64,000 nt of DNA, taken from assembly GCA_038373865.1 (NCBI GenBank), contig JAXGGA010000473.1:1-64000 (forward strand), given 5' to 3'. A program made the translations under genes and the position numbers. Each line of letters begins with the position of its first letter. The stretch's first letter is position 1. Positions 12,320 to 23,542 of the stretch are shown here, one piece after another. The notes beneath the pieces are model-generated. The model had not been told where the DNA came from. It worked only from the letters and a program-made list of their open reading frames with translations, and made no database searches. Origin of the DNA: Uloborus plumipes. Lineage: Eukaryota; Arthropoda; Arachnida; Araneae; Uloboridae.

Positions 12320-14025
12320 AATCTAAGGAGGGGGTAAATAACTTTCTTGACTTCCCCCCCCCCTTTTTATTTTCTTGCATTTAGACCCAATTTAGACTTA
12401 AAATCCAATATTAGTTTTTTTTCTGCAAAAAATTTTTTTTTTTCAGAAAACTCCAACTTCAAATTGGCTCTTTTCTAAATATTGGCTCTTATAGCGTTTT
12501 TTGGCAAATTCAGCTTGGCTTTTATATTTGCGATCCGAACCGTTTTCATTAAGGCCCCTATATAGACGCTATATAAGGTCTATATAGCGGCTCTAGTTTT
12601 CATTGTTGACAGACAAGGAAAGCAAACTCTTATAATTTATTAAAATGTTTATCAGTTGCCAGTTTCTATTTTTTAATAAATAAAATACTTGTAATTGATT
12701 TTATAGTTTAAGGCTTAGTCGGGTGTTTGTTAAATTTTTAATTTTAGTTTTAACATGTTCGTTACTGCATTAGGTTTTATTTTTCCCCTCCATAATTTAA
12801 CAGGATAATGTTTGAAAGTTTGCTTTACTTTTCAATTAAAAAACTGATTGTGGATGTCAGCCCAGAGAATTAAGTTAGAATTAGTACAACATGGGATCGA
12901 TTGCGTATGCTCCAAGAATCATTCTGTCAACCTCATTGTATTGTTGAAAAATCTAGGTTTCATTTCAATAAGTAGACGTTTACGACAGCATCAATCCACA
13001 TCATAGCTTAGTAAATTACAGAACGTTTGTCACACTGCTAAAATTCATTGCGCGATGATCGTTGCAAACGATTCCCTACTATCCCGAATACGGGCAAGCC
13101 TTGCGTCCATCATATTAAGGAAGACAAAGGAATAAAACCTGTGTCGAAACAGGTATCAGATGCTCAATAGAAATAACTTTCGTCAACTTTCCCTTGCGTT
13201 GCATAAGGTTGGAGATCAAACGACTTTCTCCGCGGTGAATGAATGCACACCAATAAAATAAATAAACAAATAAATAACCGCCAGCCGAGCGTTGTATGGA
13301 CGATGGATTTGAACGAGCCAATCGCCTTCCTGTTTCGGTCGTGACGTAAGGCGATTGGATAGAATTGTGTCAATGCCAGATACAAGACGAAATTTTGATT
13401 TTTCTTTCTTTATTACACATCGAGATTTCTTTCAGAGGGAAAAAAGAGTTCTTCACGCTTTTCAAAAGTGGCACAAGGATAGAGATGAATAAAATGCAGT
13501 GAGTGAAATTGATTTACGTGAAAATTTTGGCATCCGCTATAAGTATACGTGACCGTCAGTAAGATAAAAGCTCAATTTCATGATAAAGACTCCGAAAAAT
13601 TATGTTTGGAGTGTCCTAGATTCACCCCCCTTTCCCAAAGCACCGACGGAAAAAAAATGTGTTTCGAAATTTTATCATCTCATGGGTTTTTGGTGAAAAA
13701 TAAGTAACTCTGAAACGACATCAATTGCTTAAGAACTTATCAAAACAAAGCAGACGTATATTTAAAATTTATTTATTCGAGCTGCGAATGGGTCGCATAA
13801 TAGTCACGTTGTCTTGTCAACGAGTGCTTTCGTAGTCGAAAATAAAGTAAATATTTCTTATAGTTAAAATTAACATCAGCCCACAAGGCTAGGACTATTT
13901 CTAATATCAATTGAAAACATAGATTTTAAAAGTGAATTTTTAAATTAGGAAATTGCATTGGATAAAAGGTTTATAGGGAGAAATGATTTTACCTTCGCTT
14001 CACTTCTAAAGTAGCAAACATTTTG
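12320..14025. other. Intergenic, no gene seen
   Basis: AT-rich. A short hairpin with an 11-bp perfect stem (CCAATCGCCTT/AAGGCGATTGG) lies at about 13319-13360. No recognisable gene. Confidence 0.4.
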
Positions 14026-14029
14026 TTTG

Positions 14030-14590
14030 CATTAGAAAGCAAAACATTTTAGAATATTTTATTACATGTCTGAACATATGAAAAACCATTTTTTAGAAAA
14101 AAAACATTCACCTATTTTGATGCTCAATCGTACAGCTGCTGTTTTCAATCGGTGGAACAGATGGAGCTCGTAATTTTCATCTGAAACAATAAAACCAAAC
14201 GCCATTAAACATTCATACATTTTTCTTCTATTTGAACTAAAAAACTTCCCGAAAAAAAAATCTCAACAATTTTTTTAGCAAGTTGATTTTTTTTTAAATA
14301 CAAAAAGCAATTTTTTTTTTTTTTTTTTTTGAGAAAAAATTTAAATTTATATATTTTTAAAGTTATTTTTAGTTCATATAGAAAAAAAATCATGAAAATT
14401 AAAATGGTATTTTCTCGTTTTTTGGTTTCATATTAAAATTACGAGCTCCATTTGCCTCGCCGATTGAAAACAGCAGTTGCTCGAATGTACATAAAAATCC
14501 GTTGCATGTAATATTTTTCTCTAAAGAAAGGTTTTTCGGCATGTTCAGAAGCGAAATAAAATAATCTAAAATGTTTGCTTCCTTTCCTTT
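14030..14590. repeat. Foldback element: inverted arms of about 160 bp around an AT-rich core
   Basis: The left arm (about 14030-14190) and right arm (about 14420-14590) are imperfect inverted copies. The best-kept part contains GCTGTTTTCAATCGG and ATGGAGCTCGTAATTTT, seen inverted at 14430-14478. The core is poly-A/T rich. Non-coding; no target duplication found. Confidence 0.75.
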
Positions 14591-14944
14591 TTTCTCAATC
14601 TAAAAAAAATTTCCCCGAAAATCGTTTTTTTTTCTTTTTTCTTTTCTTTTTTGTTCTTTTCTAAAGCAGGATTCCATCTTAAATCTATGGGAAATAGCAC
14701 CACTATTTAAGCAAATAAAAATGTTTCAACTTCCGTAAACAAACAACTGAAAACATGGAATCCCGGATTTGTTTTCAATTTTACAGATTTTAAAAATATT
14801 GTTTTAGTTTCATCAATATTTTTAATAAATATATTTATGTTTCTCTTAAGAATAATGCTGAAAGATTTTGTATTATTCAAAAAATATTTTTAAAATAACC
14901 AAATCTAAAAATGCTCTTAAGAACATACTACTATACATCTACTC

Positions 14945-16030
14945 AATGGTGTGACATCGAAGGCAATACATCGATGTTTAGAAATTAAGACATCGATGGT
15001 ATTGATACATTGACCAAAAACTTCTATATTTTCAAACATCGATGTTTCAAAACATCGATCTTTTATTTTTTAGTTGTTTACACATTTAAATGTACAGTAA
15101 TACAATAATTCAATACATTGAGCCGCTTTATTATTACTCAATCAGTTTTATCTTATGTTTAATGAAAAACATCAACCGATTTCGATCTCAATTACAGAAA
15201 ACTTTTTCCAGTGAGATAGATACTGCAACTATTAATTAACTGTATAACTTTTATTTATCGCATATTTTTATGAAACTTTTTTCTTAACTGTAAAACATCA
15301 TTATCGAAAAAATTTCAAACGCAAAACAACGATGTTTAAAAATCATTGACCATATCGTTAGTAATTAAATAAAAGGACTTTATTTCAATACGATCGATAT
15401 TGCAACTGTTAAAAATATTTTTTTTTATTGCATATGTTTATTACTTTTTGCTGAAATGTAAAACAGACATCGAAAGAAAAAGAAAAACATTTAAGGCGAA
15501 ACCCCGATCATTTTAAAATATCAACCGTAAAACATCGATGGTAACTATCAAAAACGTCTTCTAACGAGAGTCAAAGTGTCGCGGCTGATTAACGATGTGT
15601 AAAAAAAAAAATCGTGAAGATATGCTACCAAAAGGGTAGCATATCTTCACGATTTTTTTTTTTTTTTTGCTGAAATATAAAACATCGACAGAAAATAATA
15701 ACAAAATAAATAAATTTAAAAAAAAACCACGAAAGCAAATTACAGATGTTTCAGAAACATCGATAAAATTAATAGAAAATATTTTCCAGTGATATTAATG
15801 CTGAAACTTCTGATTAAAAATTAAAACTTCTTAATGCGTCTGCTTATCGCGGATTTCTACCAAGCTTTCTTTTCTGAATTATAAAAAAACTACATCAAAA
15901 AAAAAAAAAAAAACATTGAACCCAAAACATCGATGTCATAAAAACATCGACCCTCAAACATCAATGGTGAAAACGTCGCTGTTTTATCAGAAACATCGAT
16001 GTTTCCAAAACATCGACATCGATGTCGCAG
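14945..16030. repeat. Repeat region dense in the palindrome ACATCGATGT
   Basis: Many copies of (A)ACATCGATG(T) or half-sites recur in both orientations, most densely at 14955-15060 and 15925-16025. The region also holds the perfect hairpin at 15602-15662. Likely a non-autonomous transposon with palindromic subterminal motifs; termini not resolved. Confidence 0.6.
15602..15662. repeat. Perfect hairpin, 28-bp stem and 5-nt loop
   Basis: The arm ending GAAGATATGCTACC is followed by AAAAG and its exact inverse GGTAGCATATCTTC. The stem extends into flanking poly-A/poly-T for 28 bp without mismatch. Confidence 0.95.
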
Positions 16031-16379
16031 CCATAATCTACTCTACAGTAAACCTGGCCGATATTTCTTTCTTGAATCTCTGTACATCTGTATTTCCTGC
16101 ATCGGTTCGCAACACTAAGGAGATGTGATATTCAGATCGTTCTTCTCTTCGCTGGAAGCCTCTGATACTGTATTTTACTTTGACGTCCTATTTAGCGTTT
16201 TTATTTTAAATACCTGATTTATGTCATAAACAAATGCGTAATTTTTCTTCAAATATGATGCAGCTGTCCTCTGTACTTATTATACAGCACTTCATAACCT
16301 TTTTAAAAGTTTTTTTCGTTTAAACCGGATCTTAGCTTTTTTACAACTATGTCCGTACTACACTGCAACGTTTCTTGAC

Positions 16380-16525
16380 AAAAACATCGTGACGTCAGCG
16401 TGACGTTTGCGTGACGTTAGCCTATGAAAAACGAGCTAGATAAAACGTCACAGCCTACTTGGCGAATTAGAGGAGATCGCTGACTGCTTGTGAGCTCTTA
16501 TTGGCTCCGCCCGTAGTGACGTTCA
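16380..16525. promoter_or_regulatory. Cluster of TGACGT (CRE-like) motifs, possible promoter
   Basis: Three near-tandem motifs (GTGACGTCAGC, GTGACGTTTGC, GTGACGTTAGC) lie between 16389 and 16420. An inverted copy lies near 16446, another copy near 16517, and ATTGGCTCCGCCC near 16500 (inverted CCAAT box plus GC box). The stretch is GC-richer than its surroundings. No transcript can be linked to it, so promoter function is inference. Confidence 0.3.
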
Positions 16526-16529
16526 GTGT

Positions 16530-17437
16530 CAAGTTAAGTTGCTGTCTAGTAATGTTTCACTCTTGGGTTATCTAATGAAATATTATCACAAATCAAAGAT
16601 TAATTTGCGATCCAGTCACAAACGATAGTAACTGTCGCAAGTCAGCCCGCATTCACTAGGGATGACTTTGTGATAGATTGAGTTTTCTATTAAAACTAAC
16701 GGGGAAACAACACAGTAACAATGCAACGATGCAAAACTTTCTTTTAACATCAGGAACTATTTTTAAAAAAGTGAAAAGAGTATGCAAGAAAGTACAACCT
16801 TTTAAACTTCACTTAAAATAAGAATTTAAATATATATATAAAAAATCAATTTTAAGTGCCATTATTTGGAAGAAACAAAGCGTACCCTTTACGGCATTGC
16901 AGTTTCGTAACTTAGTGATTAACCTAATTTGTTTGGGTTGGTTTTATACTTCACAAAACTCCCGCTTCATAATATATGGCATCTGGCTTTGAAGGCTATT
17001 CCCAACTTTTATTCGATTCCTTAATTACTGAAACAATAAACCACCAACCTGTTCTTTGATGACAGTTAGCATAAACTGCTAGCTACAAATTATTTTCATT
17101 AATGACGACAGCTTGATTTTAAACGTTGCATTCTTTATTACATTATTCAATAATATGTTTTTATATTCAAAGTTGTAAATGTTTATTGAATTACATTGTT
17201 TGTCACTTCAAAGAATTCTGCTTCATTAGGATAGATTACTGTTTACCTAAAAATTGCAAATGAGACTTTGAGGCAATATTCATATGTCATCCAGTCAATC
17301 TTTGAAATTGTGGTTATGTCTGTATAACGTTGCGTTGAAATCAAATTATATACGGATATGTGGGACAAAGTGAAGTAGTTAAGATTACTGATCTCTTTCA
17401 AAATGAACAAATTGGAAATTCGTTCTGAAAATGAGTG
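16530..17437. other. Intergenic, no gene seen
   Basis: AT-rich; short frames only, none recognised. Confidence 0.4.
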
Positions 17438-18069
17438 TACAGTGAAACCTCGCTTAAAGGACACCTCTTCAAAGCTGACACCTCTCATTACGGACAGTTT
17501 ATTTTTTCCCGTCCTTTTTCTAGGGTTAAACCATTAAGAATCCCCTCATTAAAGCAAACACTCACTTAACCGGACACGGACACAGCTTATCTTGTAAACA
17601 GGCTCTTTCTTTACTCATTAAAACGGACACCGACGGACAATTTCAGAGAAATCTGTCTAGTTTCTTGTTGGGAGAGGAAAAAAAAGGAGTCCTATTGAAA
17701 ATACTTGATTCAGTTCACTTCCAACACAGAGATTGTTAAACACAACGGGAGGCAGCATAAAAAAGGGAATTAGTACACTTTCTTCCACAACAAACCACAA
17801 AAATTTATTTATCCTATTACAAAAATACACTACCATTTCAGAACTTGACAGGAAAAGGTCTGCTGAGGTGGAAAACGAATGTTGAATCTATTGTTTAGCA
17901 TTGGGAATACATTTTTGGCTCTTGGGGATAGCTCGGATTGTAAGAAATGCAGCTGTTGGTCATAGAGTGCGACTCTACTCGGTAAACTGGTTAAATGTTT
18001 TGATCTTCTCCCTAAAGTAATCAAACTGTCCGCCATGTCATCACTACAGATCATAGCGTCCTGCCGCCA

Positions 18070-19490
18070 CAGGGTTGCCAGATTCAAGAGTTGTAATTAC
18101 GGGACGGCCTGTAATTATTGGGGGGGGGGGGTGTTGAGAGATGAAGTCTGAAGATTAAATTTCTAAAACCTTGACTTTAATATCAAAACTTTTTCAGAAA
18201 TATACACGAAGAAAAAAAAATACACAATTATCATATGAATAAAAGCTACATTTTTTACCAATGCATAGTTATTTTTCTTCATGAATATTAAGGGGGAAAT
18301 AAAAGGTTTAGCATTAACTATTGTGTAAGTTCGTATTTCCCTGTTATTAACCCCCTTTTCCTGACGCAGGCTAGTCATTTCGAAATTTTCCAGGGGAGCA
18401 AAAAGTAAAAATTCAATGTACATTTTCTAAAAAACAGGAAAAACCACGCCCATTTATATGTAAATACATTACTAATTTCCCAAAACCAGGTGGAGAGGAA
18501 GTTGACCAACCGCCCTGATCCCCCAAATGACGGGTTGTCTTGGCGTGTGAAAGATATAATAGTCGCTCCTATTGATGACTAATGTTTAGTATGTCCTTTT
18601 TAAAAAAAACTAGACGTACCAGCGGAGAAATTTGAATACGTGAAAAATAAGTTTAATGAGGCATTAAAAAAATGTTGATTTTAATTGAGTAGACATAGAA
18701 TTAAACTCAACTACATGAACTAACTATAAGAAGTTAGCCTAAAAAAATAAAAAATCAATATTTAATATCTTCAGAGGAAAAAATTATAGTTTTTTCAATA
18801 TTATGACATAATAATTATTCTAATATAATGTGGGGAAATTCTCTTTCTCTCCCCCTCTTTTTTAAAATCATATTTATCACTTGATTTTACCGCTCTAATA
18901 ATTCTTCCTAAGTTTTGCTGTGTCTTTAATTTGCCGTACAGCTCATTGCAATTCACATTACTGCCGTTCATTGTAAAAATTATGTATCTTCATACTTTTA
19001 AAATGCTTATTTGTTTGCTAAATAGAATAACATTTAGTTACATCTTCTAGTATAAACGAAAAGCAAATGAAATTTCAAAAGATAAATGTCTGGTGAACTA
19101 ATAGAGGCTGAACACTATATTTCTTTCATAAGGAAAAATTTGAGTACGACGTATATAATAAGGCATAATAAAATCAATGAACGACACAACTTTACAATGA
19201 ACGACATGTTTGTTGAATTGACTGTCACAATGATTCCTGCCTCTTACTGAAAAGAACATCCTACTTCAGACTGGATAAACATTATGGTTAAATCAATTTT
19301 CTCATCACTCTATTTCACATTATTTGTTTTACTTTATTTTTTCTGAAAATAATGCTTCTTTTTGTAAAATGTTGCCCCTAGCTTAAAATACGGGACTTTA
19401 GCCGTTCCGTATGAAGATTCCCCGGGACGCGGGACAATTTTTCAAAAAACGGGACTGTCCCTTGAAATCTGGGACGTCTGGCAACCCTGT
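18070..19490. mobile_element. hAT-like non-autonomous element nested in the Tigger-like element
   Basis: Inverted ends CAGGGTTGCCAGA (left) and TCTGGCAACCCTG-type (right), flanked on both sides by GCCGCCA (18063-18069 and 19492-19498; 7 of an expected 8 bp). Joining the flanks restores a continuous sequence. The right subterminal region carries GGGACAGTCCCG-like palindromic blocks. It contains a smaller repeat at 18367-18538. Non-coding. Confidence 0.75.
18367..18538. repeat. MITE copy 1 (CGTCATTT-ended family)
   Basis: Shares ends and interior (ACCACGCCCATTTATATGTA, then AAATGACGGG at the right end) with 23200-23360. It sits inside the hAT-like element. Confidence 0.7.
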
Positions 19491-19692
19491 AGCCGCCATG
19501 TGATCTTCAGTGTTTACAATAGAGGTTGAGGTTCAGAACGTAATTTTGCCGGAGTCTTTATAAAACCTCTACTGCCAGACTGCGGCCTCTGCTGCACTTT
19601 ATCAGTGAAAAAGAATGCTGTAGCATAAGTGTGTGAATGGAAAGAATTGGGGATTATTGAAGGGGAGAAGAAAGTGAAGCGCCTTAGAAGGA

Positions 19693-20160
19693 TTGAGTTT
19701 CATTTCTAGAGTTTCGGAAGAGGTACCTCGTTTGACCCTGTTGCATCGTGTCTCCTCTATTCGCATCCACGTAGAAAAAATTGTTCGTAAAGCTTCGACT
19801 TTGAAAGAAAAAATTGAAAATGAGGAAGAACCCATTAATGAATACAAAAAATTAATACGCCTCAGTGGTGAAAACGCTTTTAATGGTGATGAATTTTCTG
19901 ACATTGATGCAGATATTGAATGTGAGATAAATCCATTAGAAATGGAGGAGATAGTTGAAAGCGTAAAACACAAGAAAACCGAAAGTGAAGGAGAAGAAGA
20001 CGATGCCCGGAGAGTGGAAGAACCTTCTGGAGACACAAAGATTAAAAACTTACGTGATGTTCAAATATACATTGATGAATTGAAACGTTTTTACACAGCA
20101 GGAAATGAGGAAATGGGGGTAAAATTAACTGAAGAGCTTAAAATTTATCATGAAGAATGA
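19693..20160 (+). pseudogene. Probable C-terminal remnant of a Tigger/pogo-type transposase
   Basis: 155 codons without a stop, highly acidic in the middle (residues about 70-110), ending with a helix DVQIYIDELKRFY. This acidic linker plus short C-terminal helix is what follows the DDE domain in Tigger/jerky proteins, and the frame lies within Tigger-like termini. No DDE or CENP-B-type DNA-binding domain remains, so the assignment is by composition and position only. The first Met is probably not a true start. Confidence 0.45.
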
Positions 20161-20457
20161 TGAGCATACATTACTCCAAACAAACTTCTATAACATCTTT
20201 TTTTACGAAACTAACATAGGTATGTTTATGTACTTTCTGAGTATATTTTGAATTATTACTTTTGAACTTGGAACTAAAGCTTATTCTATTTCATTATTTT
20301 ACTGTAATTACAAAGATATAGCTCTTGATCAGGGAATAAGTTTTCTTTTAATATGTGTAGTTAATTGTTCTGTAATAATTACATTATTTAGAAACTAATT
20401 TTGTATTAACTTTTCTTGTCCCAGCCTTAAGCGGGCACCCCTTCAAACCGAAAAATA

Positions 20458-21161
20458 CAGGGTGGCGCAAAAAGATGTGAACTTTTGGATTTGATGTTGG
20501 CAGCACTGTGAGGGGCGGAGAAACGGGAGGAAGGTGGCAAGTTGTACAGTAGCATTGGAGATTTAGTGGCCATGGATCAGTGGAACGTACAAGAACGTGT
20601 AGTAGCCGTGCGCGCTTATTATAAAAATGGTGACAGTTTGGTTCAGGCTTTACGCGAGTTTAGGCGGCATTTCAACCTTCCTTCTCGCGCTCGCATTCCA
20701 ACGAAACATGCAATTCGAACGTGGGTTGACAATTTTGAGCAAACTGGTTCAGCGGTCAGGCGCCTGTTTGGTAACCACGTCATTTCCAGGAACGCTGACA
20801 TTGTTTGGCCACCTCGTTCCCCCGACTTATCAGTGTGCGATTTTTATTTATGGGGTTACTTGAAGAGTGTAGTCTACAATACACGTCCCAAAACCCTACC
20901 TGCACTCAAAACAAGGATTACAGAAGAGATCGCAGCAATACCACTCGACACTTTGCACCAGGTAATGCAGAATTTTCAAAATCGACTTGCTGAATGCATC
21001 CGGCAAGACGGACATCATCTTCGCGATATCATCTTCAAAACTTGAATGTTTCTTAAATTTCCAATGTTGTAATGTACATTAGGCATCCTGAATAAATTTA
21101 AAAAAAATTATTCCTTGTTTTTTTCTTTTTTAAAAAGTTCCCATCTTTTTGCGCCACCCTG
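20458..21161 (+). mobile_element. Tc1/mariner-superfamily element with internal deletion, intact ends
   Basis: Terminal inverted repeats of about 28 bp (CAGGGTGGCGCAAAAAGATG at the left, inverted at the right) differ at one position. TA target duplications lie at 20456-20457 and 21162-21163. The 704-bp length is about half that of an autonomous copy. It is nested inside the Tigger-like element. The near-identical ends suggest a fairly recent insertion. Confidence 0.93.
20542..21045 (+). pseudogene. Internally deleted mariner-type transposase, in-frame head-to-tail fusion (167 codons)
   Basis: Residues about 15-60 form the N-terminal helix-turn-helix (QERVVAVRAYYKNG then TWVDNFEQTGS). Around residues 77-84 the sequence jumps to the transposase C-terminus: ISRNADIVWPPRSPDLSVCD (with the third catalytic Asp), then FYLWGYLK and a final block GHHLRDIIFKT. 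The central region with the first two catalytic Asp is absent, so it cannot catalyse transposition. The frame is nevertheless open from start to stop. A better start may be the Met at 20572. Confidence 0.85.
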
Positions 21162-21466
21162 TATTTAGGTCCCCGTAGGTGTCCGTACTGGAAAGGTTTT
21201 ACTGTACCAAAAGAAGAAATAATGTATTTTGTAATACAACTATCGCTGAAAGGTATTTTTCATTTTTGGCAGTTATTTTGTACCTTTAAAAAAAGGTGGA
21301 CATTTTTCACCTCAAAAACCATGGGGCAAAGTGAAAAATGCAATATTTTTTGTAATGAAACATTTTCTATTTGTTGTGTTACAGTAATTTTCATCAAATT
21401 AACGCGTGAATAAACGAAAAAATGAATTATTAATGAAAAATAAATTAATAAATAAATAAACAAATA

Positions 21467-22070
21467 CTGTCGTCCCCGCTTAATCGCGTAACGGATAATC
21501 GAATACCCCGCTTACACGAATAAAATGTCCTGGAACCAAATATTTCCCATTCTACAGAAGTAATGTTAAAGCAGGAGTGATTGTGAGTTCATGAAAAAAT
21601 ACCTGAAAGTTTTGAAGAGAAAATGTGTGTGGCGGGGGAGAGGGGGGTGCTTTTTTTCAAAAAACCAAGGCCCCTATTATTTAAGCACACCTAATTTTAT
21701 AATTATACCTGTTTAATAATAAATTGCCTTTCATAAACAAACAAGACACATTTCATGCATTCGAATAGTTTCAAATAGATTTTAGTCAAAAAAAAAAAAA
21801 AAAAATAGAATGGCATCTTAACAATCATCGAAAATTCGAAAAATAAAAAAAAATACCGAAGGTGGGAAGACATAAGCATAATTAAAAATATTTTATTTCT
21901 GGTATTTTCGAACATGAAAATACCAGAATCGATCATGAAAATACCGGAAATCCGGTAAAATACCGGAACACAATCACCCCTGTGTTAAAGATCCCCGCTT
22001 AAACGAATACCCCGCTTAATCGAATAATATTTCTTGAAACCGAAAGTATTCGTTTAAGCAGGGCCGAATG
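21467..22070. mobile_element. pogo-like MITE with TA duplication
   Basis: Ends CTGTCGTCCCCGCTTAATCG and an inverted, about 75% similar right end. TA flanks at 21465-21466 and 22071-22072. Repeated CCCCGCTTAA-CGAATA blocks near both ends. It is interrupted by the hAT element at 21572-21982. Confidence 0.75.
21572..21982. mobile_element. hAT MITE nested in the pogo-like MITE
   Basis: Ends CAGGAGTGATTGTG and inverted CAGGGGTGATTGTG. Perfect 8-bp duplication TGTTAAAG at 21564-21571 and 21983-21990. Contains palindromic CCGGAAATCCGG-like sequence near the right end. Confidence 0.93.
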
Positions 22071-22074
22071 TACA

Positions 22075-22985
22075 TGAATTAATTAATATGTGAGAAAACG
22101 AAATGGGTAAATAATATGTAAATAATACAAGGAATTAATTACAAAATAAATGAATGAATGAATAAATCAAAAAATACGTGACGTGATTTGCTAAATGAAT
22201 GCATAAGTAAACGAAATGCACTATTTCACTTTGCCCCATCCACTATAAACATTTAGAATCAAAAGATGCCGAATACAAACTAAATAAGGACTGCACTGGA
22301 CATCAGTAGTTCTTAATTAATACTTAAAATAATAATTACAAAAAAAAATCATTTTATAATAACGAAAAATATTTTTGAAAAACCACAAAGGTATCAAATT
22401 TTGAAAATGACTTGTATAATTTTTTCTTTGATCTTTGAAGCTCCTTATTTTTTGACAGGAATCGAGTATATGTTAGGGAACTTAGTTAAAATATTGCTAG
22501 ATAGGTGGCGCTGCAAACTATGAAAATGTCCTACCATTTCATTTTGCCCGCTATTTCACCTTGCCTCACATTCCCAGACTTAATTTTTTTAAATGTTAAA
22601 TTATTGCAGATAAAAGTGACTGTTAATAAAATTTCCAATAGTAACTTTAAAAAGTAACTTGAATGTTTAACATTGCAGGTTTTCAGGTTTTCTCTTCAGT
22701 TAAATAATACCAGTATCATGGTTGGTATGTTTGCTTTATCACTCGTTTATTCGAGAGGCCAAGTAGTCAACGCTACCCGATTTTTACCGTTACTTGATTA
22801 ATCGAGTAAAATCATTTGAAGTTTCTTGCTGTCGCATTTTGTTATTGAATATCGCTTACTAATACATAAATGCACATTTTTACTAATATATGTTGATATT
22901 GTCTTGGGCCAGATAGGCTGGCAATTTCAGGTGCGCTGTTTCACTTTTCCAAACGTACTATAATTTGGTGTGAAGTCCGATTTCC
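22075..22985. other. Intergenic, no gene seen
   Basis: AT-rich; nothing recognised. Confidence 0.4.
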
Positions 22986-22987
22986 AG

Positions 22988-23128
22988 TGCACACATGCCT
23001 TAAGGACCCGTTAATTGAACTAGGTCAGGAGAGAGAAAGTACATCCATGCCTGATCTGGGCTCGAACCCGGGATCCTCCGATCTCGGTCAGAAAACTCTG
23101 ACCACTAGACAAGGCGATCGCCTTACGA
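22988..23128 (-). repeat. tRNA-derived SINE, 3'-truncated copy
   Basis: Read on the minus strand it starts with a tRNA-like head: TCTAGTGGTCAGAG (box A-like) and GGGTTCGAGCCC (box B), followed by GGCATGGATGTACTTTCTCT. The same layout occurs at 23415 (+) and 34541 (-). The tail stops at GGCATGTGTGC. Confidence 0.8.
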
Positions 23129-23199
23129 AAAATGTAAAAAACACTTATGTTAAAATGGTGATTTTGTTCATAAGAGTTTTTTTAAAAGAAACTGGGAAT

Positions 23200-23360
23200 C
23201 AGGGACGTCATTTCAAGTTTTTCCAGAGGGGGCAAAGGGTCCAAAAACAATGCAATTTCATCTGAAAACACAAAAAATCACGCCCACTTATATGTAAATA
23301 CATTGGTTTCTCCAAGCCAGGGGGAGGCAACTGCCCCCCCCCCCCCAAATGACGGGCCTG
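23200..23360. mobile_element. MITE copy 2 (CGTCATTT-ended family, hAT-like)
   Basis: Ends CAGGGACGTCATTT and inverted CAGGCCCGTCATTT. Interior CACGCCCACTTATATGTAAA is shared with 18367-18538. An exact target duplication is not clear. Confidence 0.75.
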
Positions 23361-23542
23361 TTTGGAACTCGTGAAACTTGAAACAATCATTGTAAAATCC
23401 ATAATGCCGGCCACCTTTTATAGTGGTCATAGAAGTTTGACTCGGATGGCGTGGTCCCAGGCTCGAATCCCAGCTCCGGCATGGATGTACTTTCTCTCTC
23501 TTCTGTCCTTTCTCTGTATGAATGTATGTTGTGTAAATGTCT

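Larger units (their letters stand above)
17440..21204 (+). mobile_element. pogo/Tigger-like DNA transposon remnant hosting two nested elements
   Basis: Left terminus CAGTGAAACCTCGCTTAAAG and right terminus (inverted CAGTAAAACCT...GGACACC) are flanked by TA at 17438-17439 and 21205-21206. Subterminal TTAA-x-CGGACAC/GCGGGCACC blocks recur inside both ends, typical of pogo/Tigger elements. Of 3,765 bp, 1,421 are a hAT-like insertion and 704 a mariner-like insertion. Only a C-terminal coding remnant survives (19693-20160). Confidence 0.8.

Noticed and set aside
19602..20036. 144-codon minus-strand frame rich in Ser and Phe
   Set aside because: It is the antisense of the acidic 19693-20160 frame; Ser/Phe richness is the shadow of Glu/Lys codons.
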